A stretch of DNA of 64,000 bases from Micromonospora zamorensis (lineage in GTDB: Bacteria; Actinomycetota; Actinomycetes; Mycobacteriales; Micromonosporaceae): assembly GCF_900090275.1 (NCBI RefSeq), contig NZ_LT607755.1:1488001-1552000 (forward strand), given 5' to 3'. Under the pieces are notes generated by a model, which had not been told where the DNA came from, did not search any database, and worked only from the letters and a program-made list of their open reading frames with translations. This document shows positions 53,664 through 63,113 of the stretch, one piece after another. A program made the position numbers and the translations under genes. Every line of letters starts with the position of its first letter. The first letter of the stretch is position 1.

Positions 53664-53763
53664 CAGTTTCGGGTTCGGTCAGCAGGCCAAGCGCGGCGGC
53701 TTCCGGCGGTGGAGATGAGTGGCCGCTCGGACGGTGGGCAAGGTGGTCGTCGCCCGGCCCGGC

Positions 53764-54696
53764 TCAACGGCTGATGGAGTCGACGAGGCGTTCGGTGGCG
53801 AGGCAGGAGACGAGGCAGCGTTCCTTTGCGTCACCGCTCAGCCGGGCGGTCCAGTCGGTGAGGCCGCCGTCACCGACCTCCAGGCTGCCGCCCAGGACAG
53901 TGATCCGCAGGGCGCACCCCGTGTAGTAGCCGCGACCGCGAGACCGCTCCGGTTCATCCACGAGCGGCACCGCACCCCCGTCGAGTGCCGGTCGGACGGT
54001 GTCGGCCAGCCGCTCTCGGACGGTCCGATCGTCGAAGGTGGTGACGTGCAGCTGAGGCGCGACGGCCGGCGCCAGCTCGGCGAGGACGGCCCGCCAGTAG
54101 GTGAGGTGTCGGACGAGCAACCGGGTCTGCGTGCCGCCCGAACCAGTGTCGCGGGCGCTGGACACCAGGGCGAAGAGCCGGAAGTGAGCCGACGCGTCGT
54201 TGCCGAAATCCTGCGCCCGCAGCACCCGATGGGCGGCGGCCAGGTGCACCTCGCTCTGTCGGCGGCGACGTACGGCCGCCTCGATGGCGAGGGCGTTGGT
54301 GGGATCGCTCAGTACCTCGCTGGCGCGCATCGTGGTGACGATCCTGTTCTGGCTGACCGGTGCGACCGCCGAGCAGGTGCCGACCGGTACGACCGGCGAC
54401 AGTTCCACTCCGGCGACGTCGGCGGGCAGTAGTTGCCACATTCGGGCCTCCACCCGTGCGAGCGCGCGCGGGTCGGTGCGGGCGGGGCGGACGAAGCGGT
54501 CCTGGCGCCACCGTCGTACCGCGTCGGATGGACGCGCGGTCGCCGCCCGGTCGCGGGCCACGCTCAACAGCAGACTGCTCAGGTCTGCGCTGGACAGTCC
54601 GGTCAGCGCGGTCCGCGTTCCCGCCGGCATCGCCGCCCACACCCGACGCTCCGCCCCGGCCAGTTCGCCGTCATCCATGGCGTCACCATGGCTCAC
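53764..54696 (-). CDS. Hypothetical protein with HisRS-like C-terminal motif
   Basis: A 310-residue protein I do not recognise as a known family. Near the C-terminus RGRGYYTGCALRI (from 253) closely resembles the class-specific RGLDYYTG motif of histidyl-tRNA synthetase/HisZ, followed by SLEVGDGGLTDWTARLSG where HisRS has GGGRYDGL. A basic segment (YRTTMRASEVLSDPTN-like, about 115-135) could correspond to motif 2 but without the usual Arg pattern. It lacks a clear anticodon domain and is much shorter than HisRS. Start could be GTG 54696 or ATG 54678. Confidence 0.6.
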   Translation of the reverse strand: MSHGDAMDDGELAGAERRVWAAMPAGTRTALTGLSSADLSSLLLSVARDRAATARPSDAVRRWRQDRFVRPARTDPRALARVEARMWQLLPADVAGVELSPVVPVGTCSAVAPVSQNRIVTTMRASEVLSDPTNALAIEAAVRRRRQSEVHLAAAHRVLRAQDFGNDASAHFRLFALVSSARDTGSGGTQTRLLVRHLTYWRAVLAELAPAVAPQLHVTTFDDRTVRERLADTVRPALDGGAVPLVDEPERSRGRGYYTGCALRITVLGGSLEVGDGGLTDWTARLSGDAKERCLVSCLATERLVDSISR

Positions 54697-54948
54697 TCAG
54701 CGCGTCCGATCCATCGGTTTTGCTGCCGCGCCCGGTGAATCGTTTGCGTCATCAGCTCCACAGCGCCAGCCGGAGGCACGCTCGCCCCGAACGCTTCTGC
54801 GGAGCGGCACACCGCCGCCTGCCCTCGATCACATGGTGGTCAGTAGCGGAAGTCGCGTTGTTCCAGCTGCTCACCATCAAGTGATCATGGAGTCCTGGTG
54901 GCCGGTCGTGCCGCTGCCTATGATCCACCGACAACGACAGTGACGGGG
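54697..54948. other. Divergent promoter region, nothing distinct
   Basis: 252 bp between two divergent starts. No gene is credible. CCGACAACGACAG and the ACGGGG site just before the HAD start are the only clear elements; no palindrome stood out. Confidence 0.4.
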
Positions 54949-55611
54949 ATGCACGTGATCAATGCGATTTTCTTCGATGTCGGCGGGACGATTCTCGACG
55001 AGTCCCACGAGTTCGCCGCCTGGGCCGACTGGCTCGGCGTTCCACGGCACACGTTCTCGGCGGTCTTCGGTGCGGTGATCGCCCGGGGCCTGGACTATCA
55101 GGAGACGTTCCGGGCCTTCCGGCCGGACTTCGATCTCGCGGTCGAGTTGGAGCGCCGCGCGGCCGCCGGTCAGCCGGAGTCGTTCGGCGAAGAGGACCTC
55201 TACCCGGACGCACGATCGTGCCTGACCTCGTTGCGGGAGCAGGGCCTGGTGGTGGGCCTGGCCGGCAACCAGCCAGCGCACGCCGAGTCGACCCTTCGGG
55301 CGCTCGACCTACCTGTCGACCTGATCGGCACGTCGCACGGTTGGGGGGTGGCGAAGCCGTCACCGGCCTTCTTCGAGCGGGTCGTTCGTGAGGGCGGCGG
55401 TGACGCGTCGTCGATTCTGTACGTCGGCGACCGACCCGACAACGACGCCCGCCCGGCTCAGGAGGCCGGGATGAAGACGTGCCTGATCCGGCGCTCACCG
55501 TGGGGTCACATCCTCGACATGCCGGCCGTGTCCGAACGGTGCCTGTTCCGGATCGACTCGCTGGACGAACTCCCCACTTTGGTCGCGAAGCACAACGCGG
55601 CCGGCGGTTAG
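54949..55611 (+). CDS. HAD-family hydrolase with DxG motif I
   Basis: A 220-residue HAD-fold protein. Motif I reads FFDVGGTILD, so the second Asp of DxD is Gly; motif II is in VGLAGNQPAH, motif III Lys in KPSPAFFERV and motif IV GDRPDNDARPAQEAG. Loss of the second motif-I Asp occurs in some family members (YihX type) and may limit or alter phosphatase chemistry. Cap domain is C1-type (about 25-90). ATG 54949 is chosen because GACGGGG lies 5-10 nt upstream; the longer frame adds an unlikely start. Its stop codon lies in a terminator loop. Confidence 0.82.
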   Translation: MHVINAIFFDVGGTILDESHEFAAWADWLGVPRHTFSAVFGAVIARGLDYQETFRAFRPDFDLAVELERRAAAGQPESFGEEDLYPDARSCLTSLREQGLVVGLAGNQPAHAESTLRALDLPVDLIGTSHGWGVAKPSPAFFERVVREGGGDASSILYVGDRPDNDARPAQEAGMKTCLIRRSPWGHILDMPAVSERCLFRIDSLDELPTLVAKHNAAGG

Positions 55612-55624
55612 CCCGCCGGCCGCG
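55596..55624 (+). terminator. Terminator of the HAD gene overlapping its stop
   Basis: CGCGGCCGGCGG (55596-55607) and CCGCCGGCCGCG (55613-55624) are a perfect 12-bp stem; the loop TTAGC contains the TAG stop. Usable from the plus strand. Very stable, no T run. Confidence 0.75.
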
Positions 55625-55638
55625 TGATCATGCGAGCG

Positions 55639-55667
55639 TGGTGGCCGCCCGGGGAGGGCGGCCACCA
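55639..55667 (-). terminator. Terminator of the GH9 gene
   Basis: TGGTGGCCGCCC (55639-55650) pairs with GGGCGGCCACCA (55656-55667) around a 5-nt loop, 8 bp after the GH9 stop codon. Back-to-back with the HAD terminator 14 bp away. Confidence 0.75.
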
Positions 55668-55675
55668 GCAGTGGG

Positions 55676-58285
55676 TCAGGAGAGGCTGCAGGCTCCGCCG
55701 TTGACCGTGATCAGGCCGGGAGCGGGGTTGGCGCCGCCGGCCGTCGTCGCGTTGAAGCCGAACGTCACAGTGCCGCCCGGTGCGATCTTGGCGTTGTGCG
55801 ACTCGTTGCGCGCGGTCACCGTCGAGCCGGCCTGGGTGACCTTCGCCAGCCACGCCTCGCGGACCCGCTGGTCGCCGGTGAACGCGAACCGCACGCTCCA
55901 GCCGTTGACGGCCGTGGCACCGGTGTTGCGGATGGTCAGCTGGGCGGTGAACCCGGTGCCGCCCTGCCAGGCACCGTAGTTGGTGTAGTTCACCGAGCAG
56001 GTGGTGGCCGGCACCGCGCCGGCGTCACCCTGGTCGGCCAGGAACGAGGAGATCCAGGCCAGCGCCGAGTTCCAGTTGATCGCCACCTCGTTGGTCGAGT
56101 ACGAGTTGATGTCGTCGACGTAGCAGAACATCGGCTTGCAGCCGGCGAGCAGTTGCGCCACGAACGGGTCCTGGAGGGCGGCGTTCGGGCCACCGGCGAG
56201 GGAGCCGGCGGGCGGTCGGGGCAGGTTCGGGTCGAGCTGGTGGCCGAAGATCCGGCTGTGCTGGTTCTGCGCGGCGTGCTCGCCCCACCCGGTGACGTAG
56301 GAGATGTTCAGGGCATTGCGACCGAGGATGTAGTCCATGGCCTGAACGGCACCGTCGCGGTAGACGGGGTTGCGGGTCAGGTCGAAGGCGGTGGCCAGCA
56401 CCACGGCGTTGTTGATGACGTTGCTGTTGCCGCCCCAGAAGTAGCTGTTGGCGTCACCGGGCATCGGCAGCCCGTACGCCTGTCGGCGCAGCTCGGCGAG
56501 GTAGCTGTCGGCGGCGGCGGTGACCGAGGCGCGGACGCGGGCCAGGTCGGCGGCGGGCAGCCCGTTCGGCACTGTGGCCAGGTCGAGGCGGCCCAGCGCG
56601 GCAACGCTCTGCCAGCCGAAGCCGCGCGGGTCGAACACGTCACCGGTGTGGTGCGGCGACGCGGTCAGGTCGGTCAGGTAGGTCTGCGCCCCGGTGGTGA
56701 GGTACAGCTCGGCCGCCGCCCAGTAGAACTCGTCGGTCACGTTCGTGTCGTCGTACGCGCCGCCGCCGGTGCCGTCGGTCGGGCTCGCGTACACCGCGGG
56801 ATGGGCCTTGGCCGCGGCGTAGGCCGTCTTCGCGGCAGTGCCGCAGCGGCTGGCGAACGCCGCGTCGTAGGGGGCGAAGAGCCGCGCGCACTGGGCGGCG
56901 GTGGCGGCCAGATTGAGGGTGGCCGCGGTCGACGGCGGGTGCAGCTCGCGCGGCTGCGGGTCGTCGTGCGGGGCGAGTGGCAGCCCGGTCCAGTTCTGGT
57001 CGTGGATCTTGTGGTGGACCATGCCGGCGAGCGGCTTGCCGGCCGGCACCTGCATGCGCAGCAGGAACTCCAGCTCCCAGCGGGCCTCGTCGAGGATGTC
57101 CGGCACGGCGTTGCCGCGCTCGGGGACGCGCAGGGTGCTGTCACCCAGCGCGGCGCCGCCGGCCGCGGTGGCCGCCGTCCTGGTCCGCTCGAACGTGTTG
57201 AGCAGTTGGTAGGTGGCGATGCCGCCGTTGACCACGTACTTGCCGTGGTCGCCCGCGTCGTACCAGCCGCCGCGCACGTCCAGGGAGTAGTCGCAGACGC
57301 CCGGCTGGCAGGGCACGTTGGTGTCGCCCTGGTTGGGTGCCACGCCGAGGTGGCCGGCGGGGCGGGCGTACTCGTCGCCGATCAGGTCGCCGTCGATGGC
57401 GATGCCGCTGCGCTGGGCGTAGAAGAACTGCAGCGAGTCGGAGCGCAGCTGGTCGTAGAGGGTCCCGGAGATGTCGAACGGGTGGCTGGTCTCGCCGTCC
57501 ACGGTGAGCGTGAGCCCGGTGCCGGGGGTGCGGTAGTTGGAGAAGTCGACGGTCTGCACGTTCTGCCCGGAGGCGGCGTCGACGCCACGCGCGGTGGTGC
57601 TGCCGCTGGCCACGACGGCGCCGGCGGCCGAGCGAAGCTGCCAGGGCAGCGCCTCGGTGGCCTCGGTGACGACGGTGGCGTTCTTCGGGCCGCCCGGCAG
57701 GTAGCCGACCTGGTTGACCCGCACCCGTGGCCCGGTGTCCGGCTCGTACGGCTCGGGCGGCTCACCGCCGCGCAGCGAGACGTCGTCGAGGCAGACGGTC
57801 TGCGTCTCGGGGGAGCCGCCGACCTGGAAGATCAGTTGTGCGTTCGGGTTGTCGTCCGGGACGGTGAAGGTCTGCTCGACCCGCTGGGCGGTGCCGGTCG
57901 CGCTGGCGTCCACGGCCGCGTACGTGGTGTAGGGGGCACTGCCGAGTTGCAGTACGGCCTTGACCGCGGCGCCCGGGGTGGCGGAGACGGCGAAGCCGAG
58001 GGTGTATTCGGCGCCCGCGATCAGCGGCACCCCGTCCTGGCCGATGCCGGCGTCCCAGGGGTTGGCCAGCCCACCCGCGACGGTGGTGCAGAGCCGGCCG
58101 TCGGTGACCGCGAGGGGGCCGGTGCCGAACGAGAACCAGGGGCTCACTCCGGCGCTGAAGTCGCCGTTGTCGATCTGCTCGGGGGCGTCCGGTGGTGGGT
58201 CGGCGTGGGCCGCGCCGGCGCCGGCGCCGGTGAGGGCCAGGGTGGTCGCCGCGGCCAGCAGGAGGCGGCGTCGGGATGGCGTCAC
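55676..58285 (-). CDS. Secreted GH9 endoglucanase with CBM4/9- and CBM2-like modules
   Basis: An 869-residue secreted cellulase. Order: Tat-like signal ([15 protein letters not shown], cleavage near 28), a CBM4/9-type module (about 33-172), an Ig-like CelD_N module (183-275), the GH9 catalytic barrel with WYDAGDH (341-347, catalytic Asp) and the C-terminal [11 protein letters not shown] that holds the acid Glu, and a CBM2 (763-869; [17 protein letters not shown]) for crystalline cellulose. The GTG at 58285 has GGAAGGACTCCCC before it. A CebR-type operator is 61 bp upstream, so it is probably induced by cello-oligosaccharides. Confidence 0.94.
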   Translation of the reverse strand: MTPSRRRLLLAAATTLALTGAGAGAAHADPPPDAPEQIDNGDFSAGVSPWFSFGTGPLAVTDGRLCTTVAGGLANPWDAGIGQDGVPLIAGAEYTLGFAVSATPGAAVKAVLQLGSAPYTTYAAVDASATGTAQRVEQTFTVPDDNPNAQLIFQVGGSPETQTVCLDDVSLRGGEPPEPYEPDTGPRVRVNQVGYLPGGPKNATVVTEATEALPWQLRSAAGAVVASGSTTARGVDAASGQNVQTVDFSNYRTPGTGLTLTVDGETSHPFDISGTLYDQLRSDSLQFFYAQRSGIAIDGDLIGDEYARPAGHLGVAPNQGDTNVPCQPGVCDYSLDVRGGWYDAGDHGKYVVNGGIATYQLLNTFERTRTAATAAGGAALGDSTLRVPERGNAVPDILDEARWELEFLLRMQVPAGKPLAGMVHHKIHDQNWTGLPLAPHDDPQPRELHPPSTAATLNLAATAAQCARLFAPYDAAFASRCGTAAKTAYAAAKAHPAVYASPTDGTGGGAYDDTNVTDEFYWAAAELYLTTGAQTYLTDLTASPHHTGDVFDPRGFGWQSVAALGRLDLATVPNGLPAADLARVRASVTAAADSYLAELRRQAYGLPMPGDANSYFWGGNSNVINNAVVLATAFDLTRNPVYRDGAVQAMDYILGRNALNISYVTGWGEHAAQNQHSRIFGHQLDPNLPRPPAGSLAGGPNAALQDPFVAQLLAGCKPMFCYVDDINSYSTNEVAINWNSALAWISSFLADQGDAGAVPATTCSVNYTNYGAWQGGTGFTAQLTIRNTGATAVNGWSVRFAFTGDQRVREAWLAKVTQAGSTVTARNESHNAKIAPGGTVTFGFNATTAGGANPAPGLITVNGGACSLS

Positions 58286-58345
58286 GGGGAGTCCTTCCGG
58301 GACGGAAAGTGGGACATTGGTGGTGGCACGGTGGGGCGGAAATAA

Positions 58346-58363
58346 CCTGGGAGCGCTCCCAGG
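58346..58363. promoter_or_regulatory. CebR-type cellulose operator
   Basis: CCTGGGAGCGCTCCCAGG is a perfect 18-bp palindrome containing TGGGAGCGCTCCCA, the CebR (LacI family) recognition sequence. It is 61 bp upstream of the GH9 start and 197 bp from the PP2C gene. The cognate repressor is not in the window. Confidence 0.9.
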
Positions 58364-58559
58364 TGTCGGCTCGATGTTTCCAGTGCCGGTACGCCATGTC
58401 AATTGATCTGGTTGGATGGGTTTCAGCATCCGACGAGGGCGGTCAGCCGACCGGCATCCCTCGACGCGCCGCCATCCGGACGTGAGATTGGCCGCGCCAC
58501 GCGCCGTCGTCCTGATCTCCTAGAGACAACTGCGCCCTTCGCCTGGCAGGCTGCCTCCC

Positions 58560-59285
58560 ATGACCCTGAAGCTGCGTTCCGTGGGAACGAGCGACCGTGG
58601 GCTGATCCGCAGCGGGAACCAGGACGCCCTGCACGCCGGCACCTGGCTCGTCGCCGTCGCCGACGGCATGGGCGGGATGGCCGCCGGTGACCTGGCCAGC
58701 GCCCTCACCATCGACGCGGTCGCCCCGCTGGATGTGGAGACTCCCGAGGACGCTCTGGTGGCCGCACTGGAGGGTGGCATCGCGCTCGCCACCTCCCGGA
58801 TCCGGCAGGCGGTCGCCGAGGATTCCGAGCGGCAGGGCATGGGCACCACGCTGACCGCCCTGCTCTTCGCCCGTACCGGCAGCTGCCTGGCCCTCGCGCA
58901 CGTCGGCGACTCCCGGGCCTACCTGTTTCGCGAGGGCGTGCTCAAGCAGGTCACCCGGGACGACACGTTCGTCCAGATGCTGGTGGACCAGGGCGTGATC
59001 ACCGCGGACCAGGCCAGCAGCCACCCGCGACGGGCGGTGGTCACCCAGGCGTTGCAGGGCGACGAGGTTTCCCCGTCGTACGCGACGATGGTGCCCCGGG
59101 CCGGCGACCGCTGGTTGCTGTGCAGCGACGGCCTGTCCAACGTCGTCCGTCCGGACACCCTCACCGAGGTGCTCACCGGTTACCCGGAGCGGTCGGAGTG
59201 CGTCGGCAAGCTGATCGACCTGGCACTGCACGCCGGCGCACCGGACAACGTCACCGTCGTGGTGGCCGACGTCGTGGAGGAATAG
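58560..59285 (+). CDS. PP2C-family serine/threonine phosphatase
   Basis: A 241-residue single-domain PPM phosphatase. Metal Asp residues are in DGMGGMAAGD and near SGNQDALHAG, and HVGDSRAYLFREG, LCSDGLSNVV and DNVTVVVADV follow. It acts with Mn/Mg and has no N-terminal regulatory domain. Kinase partner not in view; target unknown. CAGGCT ends 7 nt before the ATG, suggesting a leaderless message. Convergent with hrpB. Confidence 0.9.
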   Translation: MTLKLRSVGTSDRGLIRSGNQDALHAGTWLVAVADGMGGMAAGDLASALTIDAVAPLDVETPEDALVAALEGGIALATSRIRQAVAEDSERQGMGTTLTALLFARTGSCLALAHVGDSRAYLFREGVLKQVTRDDTFVQMLVDQGVITADQASSHPRRAVVTQALQGDEVSPSYATMVPRAGDRWLLCSDGLSNVVRPDTLTEVLTGYPERSECVGKLIDLALHAGAPDNVTVVVADVVEE

Positions 59286-59293
59286 GCGGGCGC

Positions 59294-61834
59294 TCAGCGC
59301 CGCCGTGGTGTGGCGCGGCGGGTGGGCGTCGCCGTTCCCGGATCCTCCGGCCACGGGTGCCGGGGATAGCGCCCGCGCAACTCGGAACGGACCTGCGGAT
59401 AGCCGGTGCGCCAGAACGACGGCAGGTCGGCGGTCACCGCCACCGGCCGGCCGGCGGGGGAGAGCAGGTGCAGCAGCACCGGCACCCGCCCGTCGCCGAC
59501 GCGTGGCGCCACCGACCAGCCGAACGTCTCCTGGAGTTTCACCGCGAGCACGGGCGCGGTCGGGTCGGTGTAGTCCACCCGGATCCGCGAACCGCTCGGC
59601 ACCTCGATCCGCTCCGGGGCCAGCTCGTCCAAGCGGGCGGCCTGCGCCCAGGGCAGCAGCCGGCGCAGCGCCGACGTCACGTCCGCCCGCGCCAGGTCGG
59701 CGCGGCGCCGGGCGGCGGCCAGCTCCGGTCCCAGCCAGGTGGGTGCGGCGTCGAGCAGCGCCTCGTCGCTGACGTCCGGCCACGGGACGCCAAGATGGTG
59801 TCGGAGGAACGCGAGCCGCTCCCGCAGCGCCCGGGCCGCCGGGGTCCAGGGCAGCAGTCCCAGACCCTCCTGACGCAGGCCGGTCAGCAACGCCGCGGCC
59901 ACCTCCGCGCGGTCCGGTCGGTCCAGCCGCCGCTGCACCAGCTCGATCGCGCCGAGCCGGGTCACCTCCCGGGCCACCACGTCGCCGTCGGACCAGCCGA
60001 CCTCCCGACTCGTGCGCAGCAGCGGGCCGGCTGCCTCCCGGGCCGTCGCCTCGTCCACCGGCGAGGCCCGGCGGATCCGCGCCGACGGCGCGCCGGGGGT
60101 GCGGTCCGCGACGGCCACCGCCAGCCAGTCGGCACCGGCCAGCCCCGAACCGACCGCCAGCTCCGCGGCGGTCCCGCCGGTCATCAGGTACGCCGAACCG
60201 CCCGGTCGCCGCACCCGGGCCAACCGTTCCGGGTACGCCAGACCGACGAGCAGCCCGGCGGCGAGATCGTCGCTGAGCCCACCCGAGCCGCCCCGGCCCA
60301 CGGAGTCGGTGCGGCCGGCGGGTGCGCCGCCGGCGGGCAGGGCGGCGCGTAGCCGTCGTACCTCGGTGCGCCACCGGGCTGTCGCGCCCGCGTCGACACC
60401 AGTTCGCAGTCGACGCCAACCGGCGACCAGGTCGTCACCGGGGCCCGCCGCGCTCTCCTCGGCGAGCAGGGCGACCACCTCGGCCGCCCGGTCGGCGCCG
60501 ACCCGCCCGGCGCCGTCGAGCAGCGCCCGGGCCAGCCGGGGGTGTGCACCCGCGGCGGCGATCGCCCGCCCCCGCGCGGTGATCCGGCCGTCGACGTCGA
60601 CCGCGCCCAGGGTGTGCAGCGTGTCCCGGGCCACCGTCATCGCGGCGGCCGGTGGGGCGTCGGGCAGCGCGAGCCCGACGCCGTCGGGCCGACCCCAGGC
60701 GGCCAGCTCCAACGCGAAGCCGGTCAGGTCGGCGGTGGCGATCTCCGGCTCGGCCCGGGCGGGCAGCCGCTCGTGGGTCGCCGCCGACCAGCACCGGTAG
60801 ACGTACCCGGGGGCCTCCCGGCCGGCCCGGCCCGCCCGCTGGGTGGCGGCGGCTCGGGAGACCGGCACGGTGACCAGAGCGCCCAGCCCGCGGGCCAGGT
60901 CGATACGCGGTACCCGGGACAGCCCCGCGTCCACCACGACCCGTACGCCCGGGACGGTCAGGCTGGTCTCGGCCAGCGCGGTGGCCAGCACGACCCGGCG
61001 TCGGTCAGCGGGACGCAGGGCGGCGTCCTGCTCGGCGCCGCGTTGGCGGCCGTGCAACGGAAGCAGCGCCACGGTGTCGCGCAGGTCGGCCAAGCGGCCG
61101 GTGACCCCCGCTATCTCGCCGGCCCCGGGCAGGAAGACCAGGACATCGCCGTCGCGCTCGGACAGCGCCCGCCGGACGGTGGCGGCCACGTGGTCGAGCA
61201 GGGCCCGGTCCACCGGCCCGGCCCCGGACGGGGCGATCGGGCGCGCCGGCGGCGCCCAGATCCGCTGCACCGGGTACAGCGCCGAATCGGCCCGTACCAC
61301 CGGGGCGGGGGCGGACCCGCCGAGCAGCGCGGCGAACCGGTCGGTGTCCGGGGTGGCGGACATCGCCAGCAGCCACAGGTCCGGCCGGAGGGTGGCCCGC
61401 GCCTCGACGGTGAAGGCCAGCGCGAGGTCGGCGTCGAGTTGTCGTTCGTGGCACTCGTCGAGCAGCACGGCGCCCGTACCGGGCAGCTCCGGGTCGTGGT
61501 GCAGCCGCCGGACCAGCAGGCCGGTGGTGACCACCTCGATCCGGGTGGCCGGGCCCACCTTGCGCTCACCGCGGACCGCGTAGCCGACACGCTCGCCCAC
61601 CCGCTCGCCGAGCAGCTCGGCCATGCGCCGGGCGGCGGCGCGGGCCGCCACCCGACGGGGTTGGGCGATCACCACCCGGCCGGTCACCCGGTCGGCCACG
61701 GCCAGCGGCGCCAGGGTGGTCTTGCCGGTGCCCGGCGGGGCCACCAGCACGCCGGCGCCGGCGGCGTCGAGCGCCGCGACCATCGCCGGCAGCACCGGGC
61801 GTACCGGCAGGTCCAGGGTTACGTCGGAGAGCAC
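59294..61834 (-). CDS. hrpB: ATP-dependent helicase HrpB
   Basis: An 846-residue DEAH-like helicase. Walker A is APPGTGKTTLAPL, box LLDECHERQLDADL, SATPDTDRF, ALAETSLTVPGVRVVVD and QRAGRAGREAPG are all in place; the DECH box and overall length fit HrpB, and the C-terminal region ends with the HrpB-type tail (VPVLLHLLSPAGRPVAVT). Start is GTG 61834. HrpA is also present at 21165, so two members of the group occur here; no phenotype is implied. Confidence 0.94.
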   Translation of the reverse strand: MLSDVTLDLPVRPVLPAMVAALDAAGAGVLVAPPGTGKTTLAPLAVADRVTGRVVIAQPRRVAARAAARRMAELLGERVGERVGYAVRGERKVGPATRIEVVTTGLLVRRLHHDPELPGTGAVLLDECHERQLDADLALAFTVEARATLRPDLWLLAMSATPDTDRFAALLGGSAPAPVVRADSALYPVQRIWAPPARPIAPSGAGPVDRALLDHVAATVRRALSERDGDVLVFLPGAGEIAGVTGRLADLRDTVALLPLHGRQRGAEQDAALRPADRRRVVLATALAETSLTVPGVRVVVDAGLSRVPRIDLARGLGALVTVPVSRAAATQRAGRAGREAPGYVYRCWSAATHERLPARAEPEIATADLTGFALELAAWGRPDGVGLALPDAPPAAAMTVARDTLHTLGAVDVDGRITARGRAIAAAGAHPRLARALLDGAGRVGADRAAEVVALLAEESAAGPGDDLVAGWRRLRTGVDAGATARWRTEVRRLRAALPAGGAPAGRTDSVGRGGSGGLSDDLAAGLLVGLAYPERLARVRRPGGSAYLMTGGTAAELAVGSGLAGADWLAVAVADRTPGAPSARIRRASPVDEATAREAAGPLLRTSREVGWSDGDVVAREVTRLGAIELVQRRLDRPDRAEVAAALLTGLRQEGLGLLPWTPAARALRERLAFLRHHLGVPWPDVSDEALLDAAPTWLGPELAAARRRADLARADVTSALRRLLPWAQAARLDELAPERIEVPSGSRIRVDYTDPTAPVLAVKLQETFGWSVAPRVGDGRVPVLLHLLSPAGRPVAVTADLPSFWRTGYPQVRSELRGRYPRHPWPEDPGTATPTRRATPRRR

Positions 61835-61862
61835 GGCCCAGTCTCGCACCGGCGTGGGTGCC

Positions 61863-62063
61863 TCAACGCCGACGGACCTCGCCGACGCCCCCCACGAAGG
61901 CCCGCCAGGCCGACGGCCCGAAGGCGAGCACCGGGCCGGAGCGGTCCTTGCTGTCGCGTACGGCGACCTGACCGTCGGCTGTCGCGACCTCCACGCAGTT
62001 GCCGTTGCCACTGCTGCGCGTGCTGGTGCGCCAGTCCGCTCGGGTCAGGTCGTGCGCCGTCAT
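61863..62063 (-). CDS. DUF397 protein
   Basis: A 66-residue DUF397 protein with the STRSSGNGNCVEVA signature and AWRAFVGGV near the end. Genes of this kind almost always neighbour an XRE/DUF5753 regulator in actinobacteria, and here it is 41 bp from one. The pair has been proposed to act like a toxin-antitoxin or WhiJ-type developmental switch; the role is not proven. A GGTACC-containing site precedes the ATG at 62063. Confidence 0.88.
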   Translation of the reverse strand: MTAHDLTRADWRTSTRSSGNGNCVEVATADGQVAVRDSKDRSGPVLAFGPSAWRAFVGGVGEVRRR

Positions 62064-62104
62064 CCGGGGTACCTCTCGTCTGCGTCGGCGTGCCGCAGAA
62101 GCGG

Positions 62105-62971
62105 TCACGCAAAGTTACGAGAAGCATGCTCAAGACGGGTCAGCGACGCCGTCGGATCGAGCGCCATCCGGCACAGCTCCTCGTGCAGAAGGCTATACCC
62201 GAGCACATGATCGCCATCCTCCAGAGCCAGCCCCATCGTGAGGTTATCCAGGTAAACCACTGAGGCGTCGGCGGCATCGGCGAAGTTGAGGATCACGTAC
62301 GGGGTGCTCATCGCGGGATGGCCGCCAGCCGCGAATGGAAGTACCTGAATTGTCACGTTGGGTAACTGCGCTATCCGCGTCATGTGGACCAGTTGTTCGG
62401 CCATCACCGCGGCGCCACCGACCGGGCGCAGCAGCACCGCCTCGTTGAGCACCACCGAGAGATGGACCGGATCCTCGTGACGCAGCACCTCCTGTCGGCG
62501 TAGCCGGGCGGCGATCTTGCGCTCCAGGCCGTCCTCGCCGGCGGTGCGCCGGAAGATCTCCCGTGCGTACGCCTCGGTCTGCAGCAGCCCGGGCACCGAC
62601 TCGGCCTCGTACGTGCGCAGCGTCGCCGCCTCGGCCTCCAGCCCGACGTAGAACTCGAACCACTCGGGCAGCACGTCGCTGTAGTTCTGCCACCAGCCGC
62701 GTTGCTGCGCGCCTCGGGCGATCTCGATCAGTGCCTCAGCGTCGGAGCCGGTCACCTGGTAGAGCGCGAGTGCCGCCCGGACGTCGCGCGGTTTGATGCC
62801 GATCTGGGCGGTCTCGATGCGGGAGAGATTGCTCTTCGACATGTCGAGCTGACGGGCCGCCACGTCGAGGGTCATACCCGCGCGTTCCCGGAGCTGGCGA
62901 AGCTCCCTGGCGATGCGTCGGCGGCGCACGGTCGGGCTGGTGGCGGATCGGGTGGTGGGAACGGCGGTCAC
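62105..62971 (-). CDS. XRE/DUF5753 (WhiJ-like) regulator
   Basis: A 288-residue protein. N-terminal HTH (AARQLDMSKSNLSRIETAQIGI, about 40-60) and a DUF5753 effector domain with the YEAESVPGLLQTEAYAREIFR signature, ending in a Leu-rich tail. It is upstream of the DUF397 gene in the same direction. The start is GTG 62971. A 6-bp inverted repeat (GCAACT-N12-AGTTGC) lies 50 bp upstream and is a candidate operator. Probably autoregulatory; ligand unknown. Confidence 0.88.
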   Translation of the reverse strand: MTAVPTTRSATSPTVRRRRIARELRQLRERAGMTLDVAARQLDMSKSNLSRIETAQIGIKPRDVRAALALYQVTGSDAEALIEIARGAQQRGWWQNYSDVLPEWFEFYVGLEAEAATLRTYEAESVPGLLQTEAYAREIFRRTAGEDGLERKIAARLRRQEVLRHEDPVHLSVVLNEAVLLRPVGGAAVMAEQLVHMTRIAQLPNVTIQVLPFAAGGHPAMSTPYVILNFADAADASVVYLDNLTMGLALEDGDHVLGYSLLHEELCRMALDPTASLTRLEHASRNFA

Positions 62972-63019
62972 CGTCCGAGTCTGACAGAACAAGATCCGCA
63001 GGTCGCGCCTGCACGGAGT

Positions 63020-63043
63020 GCAACTTTCAAATCTGGGAGTTGC
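63020..63043. promoter_or_regulatory. GCAACT-N12-AGTTGC inverted repeat
   Basis: A perfect 6-bp inverted repeat with a 12-nt A/T-rich spacer in the divergent gap between the XRE and GPP34 genes. Candidate binding site for the XRE regulator. The spacer is unusually A/T-rich here. Confidence 0.45.
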
Positions 63044-63113
63044 GTTGCAGTAGCAGTCGGTGCATCCTTTCCCGGTCGCGATCACTGTGGACACACCTGT
63101 GCGGGGAGGACCG

